Under the pieces are notes generated by a model, which saw only the letters and a list, made by a program, of their open reading frames with translations, was not told the DNA's origin and searched no databases. From Streptomyces venezuelae (lineage in GTDB: Bacteria > Actinomycetota > Actinomycetes > Streptomycetales > Streptomycetaceae): 64,000 nt of DNA. Each line of letters starts with the position of its first letter. The first letter of the stretch is position 1. This document shows positions 39,421 through 48,075 of this stretch, one piece after another. The DNA lies in the NCBI RefSeq assembly GCF_008642375.1, contig NZ_CP029194.1, positions 2,790,001 through 2,854,000 of the forward strand, in the 5' to 3' direction. Position numbers and translations under genes: made by a program.

Positions 39421-40892
39421 TCCGGTACATCCGGCGGGCCGCCGCTCTCTGCCTCGTCCTCCTCGCCGCCCTCCTCGTCAACGCGGCCCGCGTGATGGTC
39501 TTCGAGGCCGAGGAGCTCGACGACAACCCGGCCAACCGGCGCATCGCCATCGACCGGTACGCGGAGCCGCGCGGCGAGATCGTCGTCGACGGGAAGCCGG
39601 TGACCGGTTCCCGGGACAGCGGACAGCAGCTCCGCTGGGAACGGACCTACCGGCAGGGTCCGTTGTACGCGCCGGTGACCGGCTACGCCTCCCAGACGTA
39701 CGGCACGACGCTCGTCGAGCACGCCGAGGACTCCGTCCTCGGCGGGACCGACCCGATGCTCGCGCCCCTCCCCCTCTGGAACGACCTCACCCGGGGCCGG
39801 CAGCCCGGCGGCGACGTCCTGACGACGGTCCGCGCCCCGATGCAGGAGGCGGCCTACCGGGGGCTCGACGGGAAGCGGGGCGCCGTCGTCGCGATCGAGC
39901 CGTCCAGCGGCCGGATCCTGGCGCTGGTCAGCTCGCCCTCGTACGACCCCGGGGTCCTCTCCGGGACGGGCAGGAAGGTCAAGGACTCCTGGAAGCGGCT
40001 CAACTCCTCGCCGAACCAGCCGATGCTGAACCGGGCGCTGCGCTCGACGTACCCGCCGGGCTCCACCTTCAAGATCGTGACGGCCGCGGCGGCCCTGGAC
40101 GCGGGGGTGGTGCGGGACGTGGACGCGCCGACCGACACCCCGGACCCCTTCGTCCTCCCGGGCACCCGGCAGGTGCTGCCGAACGAGGCGAAGGGCTGCG
40201 GGGACGCCTCCCTCGCGTACGCGATCCAGTGGTCGTGCAACACGGTGATGGCCGGGCTCGGGGTGGAGGTCGGCCTGGCGGGGATGGTCGACGCGGTGGA
40301 GCGGTTCGGCTTCAACGACACGGGGCTGCGGGTGCCGTCCTGGGTCGCGAAGTCCAACTTCGACCGGGCGATGAGCCCGGACCAGCTGGCGCAGTCGTCG
40401 ATCGGGCAGTTCGACACGACGGCGACCCCGCTCCAGATGGCGATGGTCGCGTCGGCCGTGGCCAACCACGGGGAGATCGCCCGGCCGTACCTCGTCGACC
40501 GCACCACGACCTCCGGCGGAACGACGGTGGACCGCACGGGCCGGCGCACCTACCGGCAGGCGATGACCCCCTCGACGGCGGTCCAGCTCCAGCGGCTGAT
40601 GGTGAAGGCGGTCGAGGAGGGCACGGGGACGAACGCGGCGATCCCGGGGGCCCGGGTGGGCGGCAAGACCGGCACCGCGCAGCACGGCTTCGGCAACACG
40701 GGCACCCCGTACGCCTGGTTCATCGCCTGGGCGCAGGCGGAGGGCACGGCCCAGCCGGCGGTCGCGGTGGCGGTCGTCGTCGAGGACGCCGAGGCGTCCC
40801 GTACGGACATCAGCGGGGGCGGCAGCGCGGCGCCGATCGCCCGGAGGGTGATGGAGGAGGCGCTGCGGCTGGAGGCGGAGGCGCGGGGGTAG
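39417..40892 (+). CDS. Class B penicillin-binding protein (transpeptidase)
   Basis: 491 aa, bitopic. N-terminal anchor AAALCLVLLAALLVNAARVMVF, PBP dimer region, then the transpeptidase: SxxK as PPGSTFKIVTAAAALD, SxN as WSCNTVMAGLG, KTG as GGKTGTAQHGF. The GTG start overlaps the SEDS stop by 4 bp, giving a coupled SEDS-PBP pair, as in conserved streptomycete loci tied to sporulation or apical wall synthesis (inference). Confidence 0.95.
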   Translation: MIRYIRRAAALCLVLLAALLVNAARVMVFEAEELDDNPANRRIAIDRYAEPRGEIVVDGKPVTGSRDSGQQLRWERTYRQGPLYAPVTGYASQTYGTTLVEHAEDSVLGGTDPMLAPLPLWNDLTRGRQPGGDVLTTVRAPMQEAAYRGLDGKRGAVVAIEPSSGRILALVSSPSYDPGVLSGTGRKVKDSWKRLNSSPNQPMLNRALRSTYPPGSTFKIVTAAAALDAGVVRDVDAPTDTPDPFVLPGTRQVLPNEAKGCGDASLAYAIQWSCNTVMAGLGVEVGLAGMVDAVERFGFNDTGLRVPSWVAKSNFDRAMSPDQLAQSSIGQFDTTATPLQMAMVASAVANHGEIARPYLVDRTTTSGGTTVDRTGRRTYRQAMTPSTAVQLQRLMVKAVEEGTGTNAAIPGARVGGKTGTAQHGFGNTGTPYAWFIAWAQAEGTAQPAVAVAVVVEDAEASRTDISGGGSAAPIARRVMEEALRLEAEARG

Positions 40893-40960
40893 GGGTAGGG
40901 GCTCCGGATGTGCGGCCTGTGGGGGTGCGGCCCCTGGGGGTGCGGGGGGCCGGCCCTTTG

Positions 40961-42070
40961 CTACTCCCCCGCCGCCCCCTCCGCGATCGCGTCCGCCACC
41001 TCCGTCACCCGCGCCCGCTCCTCCGCCGCGAAGCGCTCCGCGTCGAGCCGCTCCGCGATCTCCTCGTCCTGGGTCATCAGCAGATCCAGGTTGGAGTCGC
41101 CGAGGTCGAAGACGCCCATGTCGAGGTAGGCCTTCTGGAGCCGCTCGCCCCAGAGGCCGATGTCCTTCACGCAGGGGACGATCCTGCTGAAGAGCAGCTT
41201 GCGGAAGAGGTGCAGGAACTCGCTCTGCTCGCTGAGCTCCTCCGCCTCCCGCTTCGGGATGCCGAAGTTCTCCAGGACCTCGACGCCGCGCAGCCGGTCG
41301 CGCATCAGGTAACAGCCCTCGATCACGAACTCCTCGCGCTCCCGGAGCTCCGTGTCCGACAGCTGCCGGTAGTAGTCGCGCAGGGCCATCCGGCCGAAGG
41401 CCACGTGCCGGGCCTCGTCCTGCATCACGTACGCGAGGATCTGCTTGGGGAGCGGCTTGTCGGTGGTGTCGCGGATCATGCCGAAGGCGGCGAGGGCGAG
41501 GCCCTCGATGAGGACCTGCATGCCGAGGTAGGGCATGTCCCAGCGGGAGTCGCGCAGGGTGTCGTCGAGAAGGCCCTTGAGGTTGTCGTTGATCGGGTAG
41601 AGCATCCCGATCTTCTCGTGGAGGAAGCGGCCGTAGATCTCGGCGTGCCGGGCCTCGTCCATGGTCTGGGTGGCCGAGTAGAACTTGGCGTCCAGGTCGG
41701 GGACGGACTCGACGATCCGGGCGGCGCAGATCATGGCGCCCTGCTCGCCGTGGAGGAACTGGCTGAACTGCCAGGAGGAGTAGTGCCGGCGCAGGTCGCC
41801 CTTGTCCTTCTCGGTCATCTTCGCCCAGTGGCGGGTGCCGTAGAGGTTGAGGACCTCGTCGGGGGTGCCGAGCGGGTCGTACGGGTCGACGTCGAGGTCC
41901 CAGTCGATGCGGGTGGCGCCGTCCCACTGCTTGTCCTTGCCCTTCTGGTAGAGGGCGAGGAGGCGCTCGCGGCCGTCCTCGTACTCCCAGGAGAACCGGG
42001 CGGCGCCGGCCGCGGGCACCTGCCAGGTCGGGGTGGACGGGGCCGTGGTGTAGAGGTCGCGCGTCGACAC
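40961..42070 (-). CDS. Diiron ferritin-like oxygenase/desaturase-type protein
   Basis: 369 aa. A four-helix diiron site is indicated by HGEQGAMICAARIVE, TMDEARHAEIYGRFL, EGLALAAFGMI and QDEARHVAFGRMAL: the two E-x-x-H repeats plus single Glu ligands. This resembles the acyl-ACP desaturase/AurF superfamily; the substrate is unknown. GTG at 42070 (VSTRDLYTT) has a strong AAGGAGG 5 nt upstream. It is divergent from a second diiron gene, with a repeat array in the leader. The 1340-codon open frame covering this gene and its upstream DNA is a GC shadow beyond this start. Confidence 0.85.
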   Translation of the reverse strand: MSTRDLYTTAPSTPTWQVPAAGAARFSWEYEDGRERLLALYQKGKDKQWDGATRIDWDLDVDPYDPLGTPDEVLNLYGTRHWAKMTEKDKGDLRRHYSSWQFSQFLHGEQGAMICAARIVESVPDLDAKFYSATQTMDEARHAEIYGRFLHEKIGMLYPINDNLKGLLDDTLRDSRWDMPYLGMQVLIEGLALAAFGMIRDTTDKPLPKQILAYVMQDEARHVAFGRMALRDYYRQLSDTELREREEFVIEGCYLMRDRLRGVEVLENFGIPKREAEELSEQSEFLHLFRKLLFSRIVPCVKDIGLWGERLQKAYLDMGVFDLGDSNLDLLMTQDEEIAERLDAERFAAEERARVTEVADAIAEGAAGE

Positions 42071-42106
42071 TGACGCCTCCTTGGGGGTCGGATGGCCGTT
42101 CCCGTG

Positions 42107-42183
42107 GTGCGAGTCCTTCGTGCAGGTCCTTCGCACGAGTCCTCCGTGCGGTTCCTCGTGCGAGCCCTTCGTACGCGTTCTCC
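42107..42183 (-). repeat. Six degenerate 13-bp tandem repeats in the diiron-gene leader
   Basis: Units start at 42107, 42120, 42133, 42146 (12 bp), 42158 and 42171, consensus GTGCGAGTCCTTC. They occupy the leader 37-113 bp upstream of the GTG at 42070. The rest of the 249-bp divergent gap shows no gene and should hold both promoters. Confidence 0.75.
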
Positions 42184-42319
42184 GGTCAGGCTCACACGGT
42201 GGTAGACGGATCGTCAACAAGTCGCGCGCGAGGGATTGACGGGCCTGCTGACGAGCAGTCTGATAGCTGGTGACCCCCGGTAACGTAACGCCACGGCGAA
42301 CACAGCGAGGTGCGTCCGC

Positions 42320-43264
42320 ATGACCCCCTTCCGCGAGTCCCCAGGGCCCGACTTCAGCCTCCTCCGGGACGCCCTGGGGCCGCTGCGCGACCGTGAGCAG
42401 GTCGCCGAGCGGCTCCTGGAGTCCTCCCGCAAGCACGCGTACGACCCGGACACCGAACTCGACTGGGACGCGCCCTTCGAGGACGGCAAGTGGTTCTGGC
42501 CGCCCGAGCTCGTCTCCCTCTACGACACCCCGCTGTGGCGCCGGATGTCCGAGGAGCAGCGGATCGCGCTCTCCCGCCACGAGGCGGCCTCGCTCGCCTC
42601 GCTCGGCATCTGGTTCGAGATCATCCTGATGCAGCTGCTCGTCCGGCACATCTACGACAAGTCCCTGACCAGCCATCACGTCCGCTACGCGCTCACCGAG
42701 ATCGCCGACGAGTGCCGGCATTCGATGATGTTCGCCCGGCTGATCCAGCAGGGCGGCACCCCCGCGTACCCGGTGCCGAGGCTCTACCACAACCTCGCGC
42801 GCCTCCTGAAGACCGTCTCCACGACGCCCGGCTCGTTCGCCTCGACCCTCCTCGGCGAGGAGATCCTCGACTGGATGCAGCGGCTGACCTTCCCGGACGA
42901 GCGGGTGCAGACCCTCGTCCGCGGGGTGACCCGGATCCATGTGGTGGAGGAGGCCCGGCACGTCCGGTACGCCCGCGAGGAGCTGCGCCGCCAGATGGTG
43001 ACCGCGCCTCGCTGGGAGCAGGAGTTCACCCGGCTGAGCTGCGGGGAGGCGGCCCGCGTCTTCTCCACCTGCTTCGTCAACCCCGCGGTGTACGAGGCCG
43101 TGGGTCTGGACCGGCGCGAGGCCGTGGCGCAGGTGAGGGCGAGCGGGCACCGGAGGGAGGTCATGCAGTCCGGGGCGAAGCGGCTGACGGACTTCCTCGA
43201 CGACATCGGGGTGCTGCGGGGGGCGGGGCGCCGCCTGTGGCGGTCCTCGGGGCTCCTCGCCTGA
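42320..43264 (+). CDS. AurF-like diiron oxygenase
   Basis: 314 aa, related to p-aminobenzoate N-oxygenase AurF (PF11583-type). Ligand motifs: ALSRHEAASLASLGIWFE, ALTEIADECRHSMMFARL and IHVVEEARHVRYAREEL, giving E-x-x-H pairs on separate helices. Members oxidise amines or hydroxylate metabolites; the substrate here is unknown. ATG at 42320 has GCGAGGTG upstream. It is divergent from the other diiron gene and 144 bp before a TetR regulator. Confidence 0.86.
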   Translation: MTPFRESPGPDFSLLRDALGPLRDREQVAERLLESSRKHAYDPDTELDWDAPFEDGKWFWPPELVSLYDTPLWRRMSEEQRIALSRHEAASLASLGIWFEIILMQLLVRHIYDKSLTSHHVRYALTEIADECRHSMMFARLIQQGGTPAYPVPRLYHNLARLLKTVSTTPGSFASTLLGEEILDWMQRLTFPDERVQTLVRGVTRIHVVEEARHVRYAREELRRQMVTAPRWEQEFTRLSCGEAARVFSTCFVNPAVYEAVGLDRREAVAQVRASGHRREVMQSGAKRLTDFLDDIGVLRGAGRRLWRSSGLLA

Positions 43265-43289
43265 CGGGGCGGGGGCGCCCTCCTGTCCG

Positions 43290-43350
43290 CCGCCGGTTCG
43301 GGCGGCCGCCGGCTCCGGCCACCGCCGGTTCGGGCGGCCGCCGGCTCCGG
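43290..43350 (+). repeat. Two 29-bp direct repeats before the TetR gene
   Basis: Identical 29-bp copies at 43290-43318 and 43322-43350, beginning CCGCCGGTTCGGGCGG, with a 3-nt spacer and a degenerate partial third copy (CTGCCGGTTCCGG) from 43354. They lie 59 bp before the TetR start. Confidence 0.8.
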
Positions 43351-43408
43351 ACGCTGCCGGTTCCGGACCGGCCGCCTGACCGGCCCGTTCCGCGGATACG
43401 CTGCGGGC

Positions 43409-44131
43409 ATGACAGGCGCCGCCACCCCCGCGTACCGCAGGCTCAGTGTCGAGGAGCGGCGCGGGCAGCTGCTCGACGCCGCCCTGGGGCTCTTCGCCCA
43501 CCGGACGCCCGAGGACGTCTCGCTCGACGACGTCGCCGAGGCGGCCGGCGTCTCGCGGCCCCTCGTCTACCGCTACTTCCCCGGCGGCAAGCAGCAGCTG
43601 TACGAGGCCGCCCTGCGCTCCTCGGCCGACGCCCTGAACCGCTGCTTCAGCGAGCCGCCCGTCGGGGCGCCGACGGAGCGGCTCGGCCGGGTCCTCGACC
43701 GGTACCTGACCTTCGTCGACGAGCACGACGCCGGGTTCAGCGCCCTGCTGCGGGGCGGCAGCGTCGCCGAGACCTCCCGGACCAGCGCGATCGTGGACGA
43801 GGTCCGGCGGGCCGCCGCCGAGCAGATCCTCGTCCACCTCGGGGCCGAGCGGCCGGGCCGCCGGCTCTCCATGCTGGTGCGGACGTGGATCGCGGCCGTG
43901 GAGGCCGCCTCCCTCATCTGGCTCGACGAGGAGAAGCAGCCCCCGGCGCGTGAACTCCGGGAGTGGCTGGTCGACCATCTCGTCGCCCTCCTCGCCGCGA
44001 CCACCGCGAGCGACGAGGAGACGGCGGCGGTCGTCGGGCGGCTCCTCGCACAGGAGACACCCGAGGGGCCGGTCGCGGCGCTCGCCCGCAAGGTGGCCCC
44101 CGTCGTGGGCGAGGCGGCCCACCTGCTGTGA
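43409..44131 (+). CDS. TetR-family transcriptional regulator
   Basis: 240 aa. The N-terminal TetR HTH is clear: ERRGQLLDAALGLFAHRTPEDVSLDDVAEAAGVSRPLVYRYFPGGKQQLYEAAL. The ligand-binding domain is larger than average, with an amphipathic helix WIAAVEAASLIWLDEEKQ. By position it may control the adjacent AurF-like gene (inference). ATG at 43409. Confidence 0.92.
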   Translation: MTGAATPAYRRLSVEERRGQLLDAALGLFAHRTPEDVSLDDVAEAAGVSRPLVYRYFPGGKQQLYEAALRSSADALNRCFSEPPVGAPTERLGRVLDRYLTFVDEHDAGFSALLRGGSVAETSRTSAIVDEVRRAAAEQILVHLGAERPGRRLSMLVRTWIAAVEAASLIWLDEEKQPPARELREWLVDHLVALLAATTASDEETAAVVGRLLAQETPEGPVAALARKVAPVVGEAAHLL

Positions 44132-44158
44132 ACCGGGGCGGCGGGAGAGACTGGAGGG

Positions 44159-44506
44159 GTGAGAAGCGAGAACACGCCCTTCCGCGGAGGCCCCCTCGAC
44201 GGCCGGGTCCTGCCGATCCTGCTCGGTCCGACCGGGCACCCGCCGAAGTGGTACGAGGTGCCGGTCCCGGCCCATGACGGACGCCCGCCGATGCTGCACG
44301 CGTACCGACGCGAGGCCGCCGGTCACACGAAACGGCTCGGCATCCAGCGCGGCTGGGTCTACGAGTACGTCCCCGAGGGCCGCGAGCGGCGCGAGCTGAA
44401 GTGGCCGTGGTCCAAGCCGGGCGGCGGGGCGCGGCCCACAGGCGCCGGGCCGACAGGCACAGAGCCGACAGGTACAGAGCAGACAGGTACTGCGCCGAAC
44501 GAGTGA
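44159..44506 (+). CDS. Small uncharacterised protein with a Thr-Gly-Thr repeat tail
   Basis: 115 aa. The N-terminal 80 residues are compact (TPFRGGPLDGRVLPILLGPTGHPPKWYEVPVPA, GWVYEYVPEGRERRELKWPW). The tail consists of PTGTEPTGTEQTGT-type repeats encoded by an ACAGG(C/T)ACAGAGC-like direct repeat. The GTG start is only about 1 nt after GGAGG, an unusually short spacing. It lies 27 bp after the TetR gene. I do not recognise the family. Confidence 0.65.
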   Translation: MRSENTPFRGGPLDGRVLPILLGPTGHPPKWYEVPVPAHDGRPPMLHAYRREAAGHTKRLGIQRGWVYEYVPEGRERRELKWPWSKPGGGARPTGAGPTGTEPTGTEQTGTAPNE

Positions 44507-44580
44507 GCACGCCGAACGACTTCCCATTCGTACGGTAATCGGATGAAGTGACGCGTCATCATCCCCGTGGAGGTGATGAC

Positions 44581-46020
44581 GTGTCGCGAAGGCTGCTGCG
44601 TACGGTCTGCGCGGGGGCACTGGCCGCGGCGACGGCCCTCGCAGGGGTGGTCCCGGCGGCGGGAGCGGGGCCGACGGACCCGCCGCCACCCGCGGATCCC
44701 TCGGCGGAGGCCCCGATCGCCTGGGCGGACCCGGCGGCGGAACCGGTCGGCCCGGTGGACCCGGAGGCCGGAGCCGATTCCGTGGATCCGGCCGACCCGG
44801 CGGACGCGACCGGCCCGGCCGACGCTGCCGACCTTGCCGCCGCAGTGGATCCCGTACGCCCCACTGCCGGGGTGACTCCGGAGCCATTCGAGACGCAAGG
44901 CGATCCCGTCGACCCCGCCGGTCCTGTCGACCCCGCCGATCCCGCCGACCCCCTCGACGACGACGCCGCCGCTCTCCCCCCACCCGGCGGCGACTCCGTC
45001 ACCGCGCTCCTCACCCGTCTGCGGACGCTCTACCAGCGCGCCGAGGAGGCCACCGAGCGGTACAACGCCGCCGACGAGGCCCTCAAGCTCCAGGCCGCCG
45101 ACACCAAGAAGGTCACGGCCCGGCTCACCACCGCCCGGACCGAGCTCGCCCGGGGGCGGGCCTTGGCCGGGCGGCTCGCCAGGGAGCAGTACCAGGGCAG
45201 GGCCGTGTCCTCCTCGTTCCCCTCCTACCTCCGGGCACTCTTCGCCGAGGATCCCCAGTCGGCCCTGGACCAGGGGCGTCTGCTCGCCCGCGCGGCCCGC
45301 GAGCGGGCCGGCACCGTCTCGCGGCTGGAAGGAGCCGAGCGCCGCGCCGACGCGCTGGCGAGCGCGTCGCGCAAGGCCCTCGACCGGCAGCAGTCCCTCG
45401 CCGCCGCGCAGCGCGTCCGGCGCGACGACGTGACGGCGAAGCTGCGCGAGGTCGAGAAGCTGCTCGCGTCGCTCTCCCCCGATCAGCTCGCCCGGCTCAC
45501 CGAGCTGGAGCGCGTCCAGACCGCGGGTGCCCAGCGTGAACTCCTCGACTCCGGCGTCCTGGACGGCCCCCGCACCCCGTCCCGGGCGGGCGCGGCCGCC
45601 CTGCGCTTCGCGATCGGCCAGATCGGCAAGCCGTACGCGTGGGGGGCCGAGGGCCCGGAGTCGTACGACTGCTCGGGGCTGACCCAGCAGGCGTGGGCGG
45701 CGGCGGGGCGCGAGCTTCCTCGGACCAGCCAGGAGCAGTGGGCGACGCTGCCCCGGGTACCGCTGTCCGAGCTCCGGCCGGGCGACCTGGTGGTCTACTT
45801 CCCCGGCGCCACCCATGTGGCGCTCTATCTCGGCGAAGGCCTGGTGGTGCAGGCGCCGCGGCCCGGCGGGAAGGTCAAGGTCTCCCCCGTCGCGGCGAAC
45901 CCGCTCCTCGGGGCGGTCCGGCCCGATCCGGGCGGGGAGGCCCTGGAGACGTACGCGCCGCCGGAGCTTCCGGCGGGGGCCACGGACGGCGGTGACGAGG
46001 GGTACGACCGCTCCTCCTGA
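44581..46020 (+). CDS. Secreted NlpC/P60 peptidoglycan hydrolase
   Basis: 479 aa. Signal peptide (RRLLRTVCAGALAAATALAGVVPAAGAG), an Asp/Pro-rich spacer with repeated DPADP and VDPA units (about 30-140), a coiled-coil (about 145-305, with AADTKKVTARLTTARTEL), then a C-terminal NlpC/P60 domain. Catalytic Cys is in GPESYDCSGLTQQAW and His in PGATHVALYLGEG. It cleaves D-Glu-DAP-type stem-peptide bonds by family. GTG at 44581 follows GGAGGTGATG. Confidence 0.94.
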   Translation: MSRRLLRTVCAGALAAATALAGVVPAAGAGPTDPPPPADPSAEAPIAWADPAAEPVGPVDPEAGADSVDPADPADATGPADAADLAAAVDPVRPTAGVTPEPFETQGDPVDPAGPVDPADPADPLDDDAAALPPPGGDSVTALLTRLRTLYQRAEEATERYNAADEALKLQAADTKKVTARLTTARTELARGRALAGRLAREQYQGRAVSSSFPSYLRALFAEDPQSALDQGRLLARAARERAGTVSRLEGAERRADALASASRKALDRQQSLAAAQRVRRDDVTAKLREVEKLLASLSPDQLARLTELERVQTAGAQRELLDSGVLDGPRTPSRAGAAALRFAIGQIGKPYAWGAEGPESYDCSGLTQQAWAAAGRELPRTSQEQWATLPRVPLSELRPGDLVVYFPGATHVALYLGEGLVVQAPRPGGKVKVSPVAANPLLGAVRPDPGGEALETYAPPELPAGATDGGDEGYDRSS

Positions 46021-46115
46021 ACTCCCCCTCTCTGCAGGCCCCTTGCCCTCACACGTAATAATCACCAAGCTATAGGGATCCTTACAGTTGCCTGCCCCGG
46101 ACTGGGCGCCCCGCC

Positions 46116-47363
46116 ATGCCCAAGCTGCTGCCGGACACCGGTCCACAGCGCACGCTCGCCGCCTCGAACTTCGTCTACACGGTCGGCAGCGGCCTCTTCC
46201 TGACCGCCGGCGTCCTGTACTTCACCCAGGCCGTGCACCTCCCGGCCGCCACCGTCGGGCTCGGGCTCGGCATCGCCGGGCTCCTCTCGCTGGCCTTGGG
46301 CATCGCCGTCGGCCATCTCGCGGACCGGTACGGAGCACGCGGCGTCCACGCCGCGACCCTGGTCGTCCAGGCGGCCGCCACGGCGGGCTTCGTCCTCGCG
46401 GACGGTTTCTGGCCCTTCGTCGTCGCCGTCTCGACGGCCACCGGGGCCAAGGCCGCCGGGCTCGCCGCCCGCGCGCCGCTGATCCGGCACTACGGAGGAG
46501 AGCGGCCGCAGGAGTTCCGTTCCTGTCTGCGGGCCGTGACCAATGTCGGCATCTCCCTCGGGGCGCTGCTCGCGGGCTGGGCCGTCCGTGTCGGCACCCT
46601 GGACGCGTACCGGATCCTGGCCGTCGGCAACGCCCTCGCGTTCGCGGCCGCCGCCGTCCTCGTCCTCCTGCCGCCCGTCGCGCCCCCGCCAGCCGCCGGA
46701 GGGCCCCGCTGGATCGCCCTGCGGGACCGGCCGTATCTCGTGCTCACCGCGCTCGACGGCGTCATGGCCATCCAGTTCAAGGTGCTCACCGTGGCCGTTC
46801 CGCTGTGGCTCGTCGGATCCACGGCCGCCCCGCACTGGCTGGTCTCGGGCGCGATGCTCGCCAACACCGTCATCGTCGTCGGACTCCAGGTCCGGGCGAG
46901 CAGGGGCATCGACTCGCCCCGGGCCGGCGGCCGCGCCTACCGGCGCGCCGGAGCGGCCTTCCTCGCCTCCTGCGGCCTGGTCTCGCTCTCCGCGGGCGTC
47001 CCGGCGTGGGCCGCCGTCGCGCTGCTCCTGACCGCCGTGGTGGTCCACACGATCGGCGAACTCTGGCACTCGGCGGGCGGCTTCGAGGTGTCCTTCGCCC
47101 TCGCCCCGCGCCACGCCACCGGCCAGTACCTGGGCGTCTTCGGCCTCGGCGCGGGCTTCTCGGAGGCCATCGGCCCCGGGCTCCTGATCGCCCTCTGCAT
47201 CACCTGGGGGCGCCCCGGCTGGTTCGTCGCCGGAGCCCTCTTCGCGGTCGCCGGGCTCCTGACCCCGCTCGCGGTCCGCGGGGCGGAGGCGAACCGGGTT
47301 CCCGAGGCCGCGCCCGCGCCCGTGACCACCATCCGCCCGGCCCTCATTCGAACAGGGCGATGA
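46116..47363 (+). CDS. MFS transporter
   Basis: 415 aa, about 12 membrane helices. The first loop contains the MFS motif-A-like GHLADRYGARGVHAA. The N-terminus is short (MPKLLPDTGPQRTLAASNFVYTVGSGLFL), and a second-half helix pair ends with AGALFAVAGLLTPLAV. Probably a drug or metabolite exporter; substrate unknown. Its 3' end overlaps the convergent next gene by 20 bp. Confidence 0.9.
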   Translation: MPKLLPDTGPQRTLAASNFVYTVGSGLFLTAGVLYFTQAVHLPAATVGLGLGIAGLLSLALGIAVGHLADRYGARGVHAATLVVQAAATAGFVLADGFWPFVVAVSTATGAKAAGLAARAPLIRHYGGERPQEFRSCLRAVTNVGISLGALLAGWAVRVGTLDAYRILAVGNALAFAAAAVLVLLPPVAPPPAAGGPRWIALRDRPYLVLTALDGVMAIQFKVLTVAVPLWLVGSTAAPHWLVSGAMLANTVIVVGLQVRASRGIDSPRAGGRAYRRAGAAFLASCGLVSLSAGVPAWAAVALLLTAVVVHTIGELWHSAGGFEVSFALAPRHATGQYLGVFGLGAGFSEAIGPGLLIALCITWGRPGWFVAGALFAVAGLLTPLAVRGAEANRVPEAAPAPVTTIRPALIRTGR

Positions 47364-47871
47364 CCCCGCGGATCCAGATCCCGACCATCACGGAGACGCC
47401 GAGGAAGGCACCGATCGCCACGATGACGGCGGCGAACCGGCCGCCCCCGTCCGGAGCCTCGTACTCCTCGTCCGCGTCCTCGTCGTAGGAGGCCGGGTCG
47501 TCCCAGTCGACCGGCCGTCCGAGCTCCTCGGCGCGGGCGGTCCGCACCGCGACGAGCCGCTCCTCGGCGACCGCCGTGCCGGCCAGCGCCTCCGGCCCGC
47601 GCCACGCGAGGGCTTTCATGCGCCACCCGTGAGACCCGTACCGCTCCTCGAAGGCCGCCGTCTCGTCCGCGTCCCGGTCCTCTTCGAGGTACATCCAGCG
47701 CCCCGCCTCGGCGGCGTCGCCGTAGAGGCGGTACACCTCGGCGAGGCGGCGGCGGAGGGTCAGGTCGTACGGGAAGGACGAGACGAGGCCACGCAGGCGC
47801 TGGCGCGCGATCGGCACGCGGCCGGCGGCCAGGTCCGCGTCCACGCGGGCCAGGGTGTTCGAGACGGGCAT
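47344..47871 (-). CDS. DUF6584-like TPR-type protein with a C-terminal membrane anchor
   Basis: 175 aa. A TPR-like N-terminal half (NTLARVDADLAAGRVPIARQRLRGLVSSFPYDLTLRRRLAEVYRLYGDAAEAGRWMYL), a variable acidic middle, and one C-terminal span (FAAVIVAIGAFLGVSVMVGIWI), so it is probably tail-anchored. This looks like the DUF6584 family of actinomycetes, function unknown. Before the element inserted it would have followed the flavin monooxygenase gene. Confidence 0.75.
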   Translation of the reverse strand: MPVSNTLARVDADLAAGRVPIARQRLRGLVSSFPYDLTLRRRLAEVYRLYGDAAEAGRWMYLEEDRDADETAAFEERYGSHGWRMKALAWRGPEALAGTAVAEERLVAVRTARAEELGRPVDWDDPASYDEDADEEYEAPDGGGRFAAVIVAIGAFLGVSVMVGIWIRGVIALFE

Positions 47872-47933
47872 GCCCCATTGTCGAACACCCCGGCGCGATG
47901 GATCGACCGGTTTTCGACGGCCGGATTTCGCCG

Positions 47934-47982
47934 TCAGGCGCCGGCGACCTCGGCCAGGTACGCGGACGTCTTCTCCGGGTCG
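47934..47982 (-). pseudogene. Stranded original 3' end of the flavin monooxygenase gene
   Basis: On the minus strand this fragment encodes DPEKTSAYLAEVAGA and a TGA stop (47934-47936). The first ten residues match the C-terminal region of the intact monooxygenase at 57123-58358, which now ends DPEKTSAYLASVSGS. This is therefore the native C-terminus, cut off by insertion of the element. Confidence 0.85.
47952..47982. repeat. Attachment-site core, int-proximal copy
   Basis: 31 bp identical to 57141-57171; begins GGCCAGGTACGCGG and ends CTCCGGGTCG. Sequence on the low-coordinate side is the original host gene end; the high-coordinate side is element DNA. Confidence 0.9.
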
Positions 47983-48056
47983 GAGAAAACACCGAACGGC
48001 CCCGCACCGGCTCTACCAGCAGGTTTCCCTCAACTGGAGTGCCTGAGCGGGGCCGT

Positions 48057-48075
48057 GGGCCGTCTGTGGGCCGTC
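48057..48075 (+). repeat. Putative integrase arm-type site, int side
   Basis: GGGCCGTCTGTGGGCCGTC, identical to 57039-57057 and in the same orientation, 74 bp inside the core. It overlaps the integrase stop codon. A further GGCCGTG lies just before it. Confidence 0.65.

Noticed and set aside
43290..43350. Possible CRISPR array
   Set aside because: Only two full repeats, a 3-nt spacer and no cas genes nearby.
40961..44983. A 1340-codon minus-strand open frame across several genes
   Set aside because: Only the first ~369 codons (40961-42070) encode a recognisable protein. The rest is antisense to the AurF-like, TetR and NlpC genes and is low-complexity Arg/Gly/Pro, a GC-bias artefact.
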